Assembly: GCA_003525525.1 (NCBI GenBank)
Contig: DQED01000442.1
Span: 8,762 to 15,956, forward strand
Reading direction: 5' to 3'
Length of the DNA: 7,195 nucleotides
Source: Desulfovibrio sp.
GTDB taxonomy: Bacteria; Desulfobacterota; Desulfovibrionia; Desulfovibrionales; Desulfovibrionaceae
The notes beneath the pieces are model-generated. The model was not told the origin of the DNA. It did no database searches and worked only from the letters and a program-made list of their open reading frames with translations. The position numbers and the translations under genes are program-made. Positions 1 to 7,195 of this stretch are shown here, piece by piece; position 1 is the stretch's first letter; each line of letters opens with the position of its first letter.

Positions 1-1078
1 CCAGCAGATGGTGGCGGGCCAGCCACAGGATGAAGAGGAAAAAGACGCCGTAGGCGCCGATCATCTGCGTTTCCTCGGGCAGGGCCAGGGTCGGGCCGAA
101 GGTGACGCCGAGCGCCGAGGCCGGCACCTGCTGGCCCAGGATGTCGAGGACGCCGTAGAAAAAGCCGCCGAGCAGAAAAAACACCCAGAAGCTCAGGGAA
201 ATCTGGCGCGCGGTGAGGAAGGCGAAGCCGATGAACGCCGGGTAGAAGTAGATCTTGAGCTTGGTGAAGCCGGAAAAAAGCCCGGTCTTGGGAAAATACG
301 GCCCGGCGAGGATGAGCGTCGGGAGCTGCGGCACGGACGGGTCGTAAAAGCCGATGCCGTTGATCGTATGCAGGCAAATGCTGACGAGCGCCCCGCAGAG
401 CAGGAAGCGGTCGGTGAAAAAGCCGGCCAGTCCGCCGGCGTCCATGGCCCCGGTCATGGCCTCGGGCAGGCGCAGCAGAGGGAAGTTCATGCGTTCGTTG
501 GACACCCACTGCCTGGCGAAGAGGTTCGTGAGCGAAAGCATCACGAAAAAGCACAGGCCCACGAACACGCCCCAGGCGGCCAGAGGCCCGGTCCAGGCCT
601 TCCAGGGGATGGCGGCGAGCACCTGGCCCCAGGACATGGTATAGCCGCCGGCAAGGCCGTTGTAGAGCGTCTCCACGGCATCGGCGTCGCCGGGATACCA
701 GCCCATGGGCAAAAGCGGCCCCAGGATGTGTCGCCACTGGTTGCCTTCGCTGGCGAAATGCTGCGGCGCGGTGAGGGTTATGAAAAAGGTGCGCGCAAGC
801 CCGGTGTGCGCCACGCCCGAAACCACGACCATGAGCATCCAGCAGACCATGAGGTCCGTGCCGGTAAGCACCGCCCGGCCGCGCACGAGCCGCCCGATCC
901 CTGCGGCCAAAAGCGTGAGCAGGACCAGGATGCAAAAGGGCGCCAGGGGAAAATGCCCGCCGCCGAGCGGCGTGGCCCCGTAGTAGAGGTTATTCAGCGG
1001 CGTGACGGCGCAAATCGCGAGCCCGAGCGCGATGCCCAGGAGCACGGCGCGCTTGCGGATGCGGCCCGGAGCCGTCAT
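1..1078 (-). CDS. Polytopic membrane protein resembling the DUF6785 family (C-terminus outside window)
   Basis: The minus-strand frame starts at ATG 1078, overlaps the giant permease stop by 4 nt (ATGA), has GGAGG 6 nt upstream, and stays open to the left edge, giving the first 359 residues. The basic N-terminus (MTAPGRIRKR) precedes a hydrophobic segment at about 11-27. Further membrane segments appear near 45-59, 75-95, 163-187, 225-240, 300-318, 318-335 and 345-359. Motifs include TPLNNLYYGATPLGGGHFPL (26-45), SEGNQWRHILGPLLPMGWYP (110-129) and QWVSNERMNFPLLRLPEAM (190-208). From memory these resemble DUF6785-type proteins, which are transporter-like membrane proteins without known function. 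That label is tentative; the polytopic membrane call is strong. No ATPase or protease motif is seen. Position and coupling suggest it is made together with the ABC proteins and may act with them. The remaining length cannot be seen. Confidence 0.8.
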   Translation of the reverse strand, partial: MTAPGRIRKRAVLLGIALGLAICAVTPLNNLYYGATPLGGGHFPLAPFCILVLLTLLAAGIGRLVRGRAVLTGTDLMVCWMLMVVVSGVAHTGLARTFFITLTAPQHFASEGNQWRHILGPLLPMGWYPGDADAVETLYNGLAGGYTMSWGQVLAAIPWKAWTGPLAAWGVFVGLCFFVMLSLTNLFARQWVSNERMNFPLLRLPEAMTGAMDAGGLAGFFTDRFLLCGALVSICLHTINGIGFYDPSVPQLPTLILAGPYFPKTGLFSGFTKLKIYFYPAFIGFAFLTARQISLSFWVFFLLGGFFYGVLDILGQQVPASALGVTFGPTLALPEETQMIGAYGVFFLFILWLARHHLL

Positions 1079-4000
1079 GCCGCGCCTCCGGCCGGGGCGT
1101 CGCCGCCCTCCCCGCCGCCGCGCATGCGTGCGCTGAAGTCGCTTACCACCTTGTCCTCATACGCCACGCGCACGGCCTCCTCCAGGGAGCGCCAGACGAG
1201 CAGCTGCTTGCGCAGGTCGTTGACGAAGCCCTTGTTGAGCCGCTTCCACATGCCGGCTTCGCCGGCCTGACGCGACAGTTCCACCTCGATTTCCATATAG
1301 CCGGGCGTGTCCTGCGACGGAATGAAGCTGATGGCGATGGCCTGCTTGATGCCGAAATCGAAGGGGGCCAGCCAGACCGTGGCGGAAATGCGCATGCAGG
1401 CCCGCAGGTCGCAAAATTCCGGAAACCGCTCCTTGGGGTGCGGTTCGGCCCCGGGCAGATCCCAGGGGCATTCGAAGGCGTAATCCACGTCGCCCGTGGC
1501 GAAAAGGCCGTGGGAGATGTCCTGGTGGGTGCCGTAGTAGTCGAAAAGAAAGCCGCCGGCGCATTCCTGCTCGCGCACGCGTACGAGAAACGGCAGGCGG
1601 GTGCGTATCGCGCCGGCCACGGGCTCGGGCATGCTCCAGGAGCGGTTGACATCCGGGATGGCGATCTTGCCGGCCATGCGCGAGGGGTAGATGACGGACA
1701 GGAGCACCACGGCGATGACGAGCCCCATGGCCGCGACGCCGGCCATGGAGGAGTAGTTGGCGGTCATGCCGGCCCACAGAGGCGTGCCGGATAAGAGTCC
1801 CGCCGCGACCTGGGCGAGCAGATAGCCGAACACCACGCTGATGACGGCGAAGGCCAGCGCCTCGGCGATGAAGAGGAAGGAGACGTGGGAAGGGGCCAGG
1901 CCCACGGCGGTGTAGACCCCGATCTCGCGTTTGCGTTCGAACACCGCGCCGATCATGGTGTTGAGCACGATGAGCACGGAAATGACCAGCGGCACGAGGA
2001 TGTTGGGCACCCCGGCGTAGCCCAGGGCGTCGCCGGCATGGTAGACGAAGACGCCGTCGTCCTGGCCGGAAAAGACCGCCAGGCCGAAGCGGTCGGCCAG
2101 CCGCGCCGCAAGCTCCCCGCCGCCTTCGGTCGTGGCCTTGCCCATGACCAGGGCGTCGGCGGGTGGAGCCACGACGATGGACTTGAGCTGTCCGCCAAGG
2201 CCCATGAGCGTGTCGTAGGGCACGACCACGGTCAGGTCGTCGTCGAGGTGCTGGTAGCGGGCCTGCATGGTTTTGACGTCCTCGCCGGACTCCACGGCCT
2301 CTTTTTCGGCCTCGGACGTCTCGGCCGCGGCCTCGGAGGGATAGACCACCGGGGTGACGGACTCGCCGTCGAGGTCCACGCGCTCGTCCAGGGCGTTCTT
2401 GCGCAGGATGCCGGCCACGGTGAAGGGCCGGCCGAAGAGCGTGACCGTGCCGCCCGGGGCGACGCCCAGGCGTTCGGCCATGGGCGCGGGCAAAAGCACG
2501 GCGTCGCGGTCGTCCGGGGAAAACCAGCGCCCGGCGACGAGCAGGCCGCGCATGCGGCCGATGTCCGCTTCCTGGTCGGAAAGCCCGAGAAAGCTCTGCA
2601 CGGTCTCGCTGCGGGCGCCCGCATGGATGACCGTGGACGGGGTCAGGGTCTTTTCCGGCAGCTCCAGCCAGGCAAGCGGCGCGACCACCTGGCCCCGGGC
2701 ATAGGCGTCGCGCACCACGGACAAGGCCTCGGGCGGCAGCGAACGCCAGCCGGCGTTTTTGAGCAGCACGCCCCGGTAGGGCGCGGCGTCGGCGAAGCGC
2801 GAGGCCCCCTCGTCGCGGGTGGACTTGACGCTCGTGAAGCTCATGATGGTGAAGGTGAGGATGACGAGGGTGAGGCAGGTCAGCGCCGTGCGCACCTTGC
2901 GCCGGCGCAGGTTGCTGACGCCGATGACGAAGGCCGCGGCGAACGCGCGCAAGCCGCCGATGTCCGAGGACTTGGCATGGGAGGCGCGGCGCTGCAGCGC
3001 GGTCATCTCGCGCTCGAAGCGCAAAAAGATGATCAGCGCCACCATGACCGAAAGCCCGAGGATGAAAAAGGCCAATATGACCACGAGCGGGCTGTAGGTC
3101 AGCTGGAAGGCCGGGTGGACCTGGTAGACCACGGCGATGACCGCGGCGAGGACCGCGAGAAAGGCGACGATGCGCTTGTGGATGTCGGCGAAGTTGAAGA
3201 CCACGCGCTCGACGCAGTAGGCGAAGGGAATGAAAAGCGCGATGTAGAACAGCACGCCGAGCAGCACGTCGCGCTGGGTCTTTTCCACGTCGTTGTAGAC
3301 GCGGACGGCCAGCGCCCAGCTGGAGCGGGCGGCGGCGATCATGGCGTCGAAGCGCTTGGCCCCGGCGTCGGCCAGGGCCTTGGCGTAGAGATCGCGGCCC
3401 CGCTTTTCCAGGTCACGGATGCGTTCGTTCACGATGCCGTGATTTTCGAGGTTCTGCACGCGCGGCCCCACGAGCTCCCACATGTCCCTGGCCCCGAGCA
3501 GTTCGGTCACGGGCAGGACGGGCCAGGCGTCCACGAGGTAGCCCGTGCCCGTGGGGTGCTCGGGACTGGAATGGAGCAGGATGAGCTTTCGCGCGAGCAC
3601 GGTGTCGGAGAGAATGCACTTGTAGGGCGTGCCGGGCTCGAGGAAGATCGAAAGCAGCGTGGAATCGAGGGTGTCCAGGCGGCTGAACCAGGAACGCAGC
3701 GGCGGGGCCTCGCGCCGGGCGTCGAGGAGTTCGATGCGCGTGAAATAACGGAACGTGCGCGGGTCGAAGGCGGCAAAAAGCGTGCTCTGCCGGCAACCGA
3801 ACATGACGAGGTCGGTTTCCATGGCGTTGCGGTTCATCTTGACCCGGTAGGCCTCCTTGCCGGTCTGCTTCTTATCCACGGCCCACACGGCCTCGCCGGT
3901 GTCCGGGTCGAAGCGGAAGCCCTCGATGACGGCCTTGTCCAGGACGTATTTCTTGTTGGCCAGGCCGTTTACCCGGAAGATGCCCTTGGCGTCGGTCACG

Positions 4001-6084
4001 GCGTAGAAGCGCGTCTTGCCCTGATAGACGCAAAGGACCGTGCCGGGCGCGGGCCGCTCGGGGAAAAGCTCGCCCTGGCGGATAAAGTTGACGCGGCCGG
4101 TCAGGGAGGAAAAGACGTTGCGCGGCCGTTTCTCGCCCACTTCGAAGTCCGGGGCGGCCATGGCCGCAACGACGTCCGCGACGAAGCGGGACTGCCTCGT
4201 GAGCGCGTCGAAATCGACGGACGCGGGCACGTCACCGGGCGTGCCCCAGGCAAGGCGCGCGTCGGCCACGGTCGCAAGCGTGACGCCGAGCACGCCCGCG
4301 ATGTTGCCGATCTCGCCGCCGAGCTTTGGCCGGTCGGGCAGCAGGCCCTGCCAGGGGCGGCTGCGGTCGTCGCGCATGCCGTCCTGGTAGTAGTCCGCGG
4401 GCAGGCCCCGGCTTCGGATCGCGGCCTGGGCCGCGGCGGCCAGGGAGCGGTTGATGCGGCCGTAGGCCTGGACCGGGTTGACGTCGGGCTTGATGTCGAA
4501 GGTAAATCCCCGGGCGAACGCGCCCACGCCCTGACCGTGGCTGGAAAGGTAGAGCGACGCCTGGGCGACGATGTCCCGCTCGCCCACGCGCTTGCGCAGG
4601 TCGCGGGCGCTTTCCACGCAGCGCCGCTCGATTTCGGCGGAAGCCTGCGCGCGCGTGAGCCGCTCCCGGGCCTCGGGCACGAGGGCCAGGAGCGCGGCGG
4701 CCTCGTCCGGCTTGGCCAAAGTGAAATCCTCGCGCCACATGAGCCGACGCAGAAGCGCCCGGCGTTCGGCCAAAGCGTCGATGGCCGGCTGATCCTTCGC
4801 GCCCGGGGCCAGGCGCAACTCCATCAGGCGCGTGGTGACGGCGTCCACCGCGTCCTTGAGGGTCTCGGTCATGGCCCGGCGCACGTCGGGCCGGGCGAGC
4901 AGCGCCGGGGCGGCGGCCTTCCCGCCCTCCTCCAGCTTCGCCAGCCCTTCCAGCACCTCGTCGAGGGCCCGGACGTCGTCGCGGGCCTGACGGGAGCGGG
5001 TGCGCAGGTCTTTGCCCTTGTCGCGCAGGGCGGCGTAGAATTCGCGCAGGCCGGCCAGGGCCTGGGCATGGCCGGAGGAGGCCAAAAGCAGGGTCGGCCG
5101 GGCCGGGGGATGCGCGGCGAATTCGCGGCCAAGGCGCAGCAACGCGGCGATGGAAGCAGCCTCGTCCGCGCCGGGCGCATTGCCCGGGGCAAAGGCCGCG
5201 GCGTCGAAGGGCGCTTCGACCACGAGCAGTTCGCCGGCCCGGTCGGGATCGGTTCCCGGGAAAAGGAGGTAGACGTCGGCGGCCACGGCAGGCTTCCAGG
5301 CCGCCCTGGCGGCGACCGTGGCCACGGGGCCGGCCGGGTCGCCGGAAAGCGCGGCGTAGTCGCCGAAAAGCTCCCGCACCGCGCCCGCCGAGAGCAGGAA
5401 GCGGGGAAAGCGCACGGGAGTGAGCTCGAACTTGTCCCGGAAAAGCCCGGCGTCGGCAGCTTCGCCCGAGGCGTCGTCGGCAACGTAGACGAGGGCCTTG
5501 GCCCCGAGCTGGGCCGCGGCCTGCCAGCCCCGTCCCGAACGCAGGTCCATGAGCACGATGGCCCCGTCCGGGGATTTGCCGTTGAAGTCGCCGTACTCCC
5601 CTGCCCCGGCCCAGACCACGGGGCCGGAAAGCCCCTCCGGCGGCACGGCCCCGGGGGTGAGCGCATTGAGCGCCAATGGCGAAAGGGCGGCCTTGCCGCC
5701 GCCGGAGGCGGCAAGGGTCGCCGGGGCGTGGTCCATGACCGGGGCCACGTAGTCGAGCCGGCCGACCTCGCCCGCGCCAAGGCCCTTGAAAAACACTTCC
5801 ACGGCCTCGGCGGCGACGGCGCAGCCAGCACTCCCCGTCACCCGCGAGCCAAGCCCGGCCAAGCCGTCGATGACCGCCCGCTCAAGCCCCCCCCCGGCAT
5901 CGGGGGCGGCGGCCCAGGAGGCGGCCAGGGCGGCCGCGCGCGGATCGGCGGCGTCCTTTTTCGCCCGCTTGGCCAAGGCTCCGGCCGGCAACAGGGCCAG
6001 ACAGGCGGCCAGGAGCGCGCACAGCGCCGCGCGAAACGCGACGGTGCGCGACAGGGGGGCGGGAAACGGCAGTCGGCGCGCCAT
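1075..6084 (-). CDS. Giant FtsX-like permease fused to an M28-peptidase-like periplasmic region
   Basis: This 1669-residue inner-membrane protein has the following order: export signal (1-38, likely cleaved after ALA at 36-38); PA/M28-like region (about 60-640); beta domain resembling carboxypeptidase regulatory domains (about 675-775); helical stalk (about 885-939); three extra membrane helices (940-958, 972-989, 1000-1021); FtsX core with helices at 1066-1086, 1361-1382, 1404-1425 and 1448-1467 around a MacB-like periplasmic domain (1087-1360); cytoplasmic tail (1482-1669). Seven helices after a cleaved signal put the N-terminal half in the periplasm and the tail in the cytoplasm. The basic loop 1022-1065 (LRRRKVR) agrees with this. 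Ordinary FtsX permeases have about 300-450 residues and MacB about 650, so this is far larger. The frame is uninterrupted over about 5 kb and the start has a GGAGGA site. It is probably the second permease of the neighbouring ATPase. The domain calls are from motifs seen by eye; the function is inferred. Confidence 0.92.
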   Translation of the reverse strand: MARRLPFPAPLSRTVAFRAALCALLAACLALLPAGALAKRAKKDAADPRAAALAASWAAAPDAGGGLERAVIDGLAGLGSRVTGSAGCAVAAEAVEVFFKGLGAGEVGRLDYVAPVMDHAPATLAASGGGKAALSPLALNALTPGAVPPEGLSGPVVWAGAGEYGDFNGKSPDGAIVLMDLRSGRGWQAAAQLGAKALVYVADDASGEAADAGLFRDKFELTPVRFPRFLLSAGAVRELFGDYAALSGDPAGPVATVAARAAWKPAVAADVYLLFPGTDPDRAGELLVVEAPFDAAAFAPGNAPGADEAASIAALLRLGREFAAHPPARPTLLLASSGHAQALAGLREFYAALRDKGKDLRTRSRQARDDVRALDEVLEGLAKLEEGGKAAAPALLARPDVRRAMTETLKDAVDAVTTRLMELRLAPGAKDQPAIDALAERRALLRRLMWREDFTLAKPDEAAALLALVPEARERLTRAQASAEIERRCVESARDLRKRVGERDIVAQASLYLSSHGQGVGAFARGFTFDIKPDVNPVQAYGRINRSLAAAAQAAIRSRGLPADYYQDGMRDDRSRPWQGLLPDRPKLGGEIGNIAGVLGVTLATVADARLAWGTPGDVPASVDFDALTRQSRFVADVVAAMAAPDFEVGEKRPRNVFSSLTGRVNFIRQGELFPERPAPGTVLCVYQGKTRFYAVTDAKGIFRVNGLANKKYVLDKAVIEGFRFDPDTGEAVWAVDKKQTGKEAYRVKMNRNAMETDLVMFGCRQSTLFAAFDPRTFRYFTRIELLDARREAPPLRSWFSRLDTLDSTLLSIFLEPGTPYKCILSDTVLARKLILLHSSPEHPTGTGYLVDAWPVLPVTELLGARDMWELVGPRVQNLENHGIVNERIRDLEKRGRDLYAKALADAGAKRFDAMIAAARSSWALAVRVYNDVEKTQRDVLLGVLFYIALFIPFAYCVERVVFNFADIHKRIVAFLAVLAAVIAVVYQVHPAFQLTYSPLVVILAFFILGLSVMVALIIFLRFEREMTALQRRASHAKSSDIGGLRAFAAAFVIGVSNLRRRKVRTALTCLTLVILTFTIMSFTSVKSTRDEGASRFADAAPYRGVLLKNAGWRSLPPEALSVVRDAYARGQVVAPLAWLELPEKTLTPSTVIHAGARSETVQSFLGLSDQEADIGRMRGLLVAGRWFSPDDRDAVLLPAPMAERLGVAPGGTVTLFGRPFTVAGILRKNALDERVDLDGESVTPVVYPSEAAAETSEAEKEAVESGEDVKTMQARYQHLDDDLTVVVPYDTLMGLGGQLKSIVVAPPADALVMGKATTEGGGELAARLADRFGLAVFSGQDDGVFVYHAGDALGYAGVPNILVPLVISVLIVLNTMIGAVFERKREIGVYTAVGLAPSHVSFLFIAEALAFAVISVVFGYLLAQVAAGLLSGTPLWAGMTANYSSMAGVAAMGLVIAVVLLSVIYPSRMAGKIAIPDVNRSWSMPEPVAGAIRTRLPFLVRVREQECAGGFLFDYYGTHQDISHGLFATGDVDYAFECPWDLPGAEPHPKERFPEFCDLRACMRISATVWLAPFDFGIKQAIAISFIPSQDTPGYMEIEVELSRQAGEAGMWKRLNKGFVNDLRKQLLVWRSLEEAVRVAYEDKVVSDFSARMRGGGEGGDAPAGGAA
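1078..1641 (-). other. Unrecognised C-terminal cytoplasmic domain of the giant permease
   Basis: Residues about 1482-1653 follow the last FtsX helix and the YPSRMAGKIAIPDVNRSW hinge. I do not recognise the fold. The visible blocks are FLFDYYGTHQD, then VWLAPFDFGIKQA (1570-1582), YMEIEVELSR, and MWKRLNKGFVNDLRKQLLVW (1612-1631). Four cysteines fall within 56 residues (C1508, C1539, C1558, C1563; the last pair is CDLRAC). Topology places the domain in the cytoplasm beside the ATPase. The final 16 residues are a Gly/Ala-rich, probably disordered tail. Confidence 0.6.
1085..1089 (-). promoter_or_regulatory. Ribosome binding site of the DUF6785-like gene
   Basis: GGAGG on the minus strand lies 6 nt before the ATG at 1078, inside the last codons of the giant permease gene. 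It decides the start of the downstream gene and supports the ATGA overlap as a true coupling junction. Confidence 0.75.
3760..4062 (-). other. Carboxypeptidase-regulatory-like beta domain of the giant permease
   Basis: Residues about 675-775 contain PGTVLCVYQGKTRFYAVTD, then DAKGIFRVNGL (698-708), then KKYVLDKAVIEGFRFDP. A turn ending in D-x-x-G-x-F-x-V-x-G-L and followed by a Y-x-L/V strand is the usual look of carboxypeptidase-regulatory-like or related transthyretin-like sandwiches, which often follow M28/M14 peptidase domains. Here it sits directly behind the dead M28-like region and faces the periplasm. It could also be another Ig-like sandwich. Confidence 0.5.
4195..5907 (-). other. Degenerate PA/M28-type peptidase-like region of the giant permease
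   Basis: Residues about 60-630 follow the M28 aminopeptidase plan. The N-terminal helix motif LGSRVTGSAG (78-87) is followed by AAEAVEVFFKGLGA. A PA-like insert lies at about 150-240 (VVWAGAGEYGDF, GAIVLMDLRSGRGW, AAQLGAKALVYV). The core strands are LLVVEAPFDA (287-295), PGADEAASIAALL (304-316), PTLLLASSGHA (330-340) and LAWGTPGDVPASVDF (611-625). In active M28 enzymes the matching places read AHYD, GANDNASG, SxGEExGL and xHTxxD. Here they read APFD (P292 for His), GADEAAS (E308 near the Asp), SGHA (H339-A340 for Glu-Glu) and WGTPGD (G614 for His). No intact zinc site remains, so it is probably a binding fold and not a peptidase. Confidence 0.7.
5887..5895 (-). repeat. Nine-G homopolymer near the 5' end of the giant permease gene
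   Basis: There is a run of nine C on the plus strand (nine G on the coding strand), read as three glycine codons G64-G66 just after the signal peptide. A length change of one or two bases would shift the frame near the N-terminus. It may be a slippage site, a sequencing hotspot, or chance in GC-rich DNA. Confidence 0.85.
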
Positions 6085-6090
6085 CCGGCC

Positions 6091-6831
<741 letters not shown>

Positions 6832-6889
6832 CTGCCGCGCTCCCCCTTCCCTTCTCGACGCGTTTTCTCCGGTCAGCCCCGGCCGCGCG
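6832..6889 (-). other. 58-nt spacer between permease and ATPase genes
   Basis: This is the longest non-coding gap in the window. It carries the ribosome binding site of the ATPase gene. I see no hairpin followed by a T-run on the minus strand and no convincing -35/-10 pair, so read-through from the permease gene is the simplest reading. Confidence 0.6.
6841..6849 (-). promoter_or_regulatory. Ribosome binding site of the ATPase gene
   Basis: On the minus strand the sequence GAAGGGGGA ends 9 nt before the ATG at 6831. It is a purine-rich Shine-Dalgarno-like sequence at normal spacing and supports the ATG at 6831 as the start. Confidence 0.6.
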
Positions 6890-7195
6890 TCATTCCTGGG
6901 CCCGCATGGCTTCCACGGGCCGCATCCTGGCGGCCACCACGGCCGGATAGACCACGCCGAGCAGGCTGAGGCCCGCGCCGACGGCCATGGAAACGAGGAG
7001 CACCCGCCCCATGCCGGCGAAGGTCAGGCCGGAAACGGCCGCCCCGCCGTAGCGCACGAGCCCGACGAGCACGGCCCCGGCCATGCCGCACAGCGCGCCG
7101 ACGAACGATCCGGCCAGACCCTGCATGCCGGCCTCCAGCAGGAATAGACGCAGCACGAAGCGGTCGAGGGCCCCCAGGCACTTCATGGTGCCGAT
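6890..7195 (-). CDS. FtsX/MacB-type ABC transporter permease, C-terminal part (start outside window)
   Basis: This is the last 101 residues of an inner-membrane permease of the FtsX/MacB/LolC-E class, ending in TGA at 6892-6890. The reading frame is open to the window edge (I-G-T-M-K-C-L-G-A), so the ATG at 7186 is an internal methionine and the gene is cut by the window, not short in nature. The visible part begins in the typical FtsX stretch in which a 'xGTMKCLGA' segment precedes the last two membrane helices. The helices lie at about residues 27-47 and 63-84 of the fragment, with the family's glutamate (E21) just before the first. It ends with the common FtsX terminus [19 protein letters not shown]. 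The periplasmic domain and first helices are not visible. It lies 58 nt upstream of the ATPase gene on the same strand and is the likely partner permease of the giant FtsX protein. The family call is secure; the substrate is unknown. Confidence 0.9.
   Translation of the reverse strand: MGTMKCLGALDRFVLRLFLLEAGMQGLAGSFVGALCGMAGAVLVGLVRYGGAAVSGLTFAGMGRVLLVSMAVGAGLSLLGVVYPAVVAARMRPVEAMRAQE

Noticed and set aside
8..1270. A 420-codon plus-strand open frame covering the DUF6785-like gene
   Set aside because: It is a Glu/Arg/Gly/His-rich shadow. The opposite frame encodes clear membrane helices with a ribosome binding site and an operon junction.
5995..6012. A lipobox-like LAAC (residues 25-28) in the signal peptide of the giant permease
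   Set aside because: Hydrophobic residues continue after the cysteine (LALLPAG) up to a good signal peptidase I site (ALA, 36-38), so lipidation at C28 is less likely. It remains an alternative.
6832..6889. Possible terminator or promoter between the small permease and ATPase genes
   Set aside because: There are short GC-rich complementary patches but no hairpin with a T-run, and no convincing -35/-10 pair. GC-rich DNA gives such patches by chance.
6873..7181. An alternative minus-strand frame at the right edge starting at 7181
   Set aside because: It is Arg/Gly/Ala-rich without membrane helices. The frame ending at 6890 gives a classical FtsX C-terminus and stays open to the window edge.

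Overview
The window is strongly GC-rich and gene-dense. All four real genes lie on the minus strand, in one compact run that reads from the right edge to the left edge. GC-rich codon use and a Gram-negative export and envelope gene set fit a deltaproteobacterial (Desulfovibrionaceae-like) or similar host. That placement is an inference from general resemblance, because no marker gene is present.

Layout in transcription order: (1) 7195-6890, the C-terminal 101 residues of an FtsX/MacB-type ABC permease whose start lies outside the window; (2) 6831-6091, a complete LolD/MacB-type ATPase with every catalytic motif intact; (3) 6084-1075, a 1669-residue protein made of an export signal, a PA/M28-peptidase-like ectodomain without its metal ligands, a carboxypeptidase-regulatory-like beta domain, three extra membrane helices, a full FtsX permease core and a C-terminal cytoplasmic domain I do not recognise; (4) 1078 to the left edge, the first 359 residues of a polytopic membrane protein resembling the DUF6785 family. 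The gaps are 58 nt, 6 nt and a 4-nt ATGA overlap. Each complete start has a purine-rich Shine-Dalgarno sequence. I see no terminator or internal promoter, so this is probably one operon whose promoter lies upstream of the window.

Working model (inference): the permease-ATPase-permease order matches LolC-LolD-LolE. The small permease and the giant one would form an asymmetric heterodimer driven by an ATPase dimer. Such type VII ABC systems usually do mechanical work in the periplasm rather than moving solutes through the membrane. The giant subunit would provide a large periplasmic binding platform built from a dead peptidase fold, and the translationally coupled DUF6785-like protein is a candidate extra membrane partner. 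The substrate cannot be read from the sequence. The main point of interest is the giant fusion subunit together with its conserved-looking but unnamed C-terminal domain.
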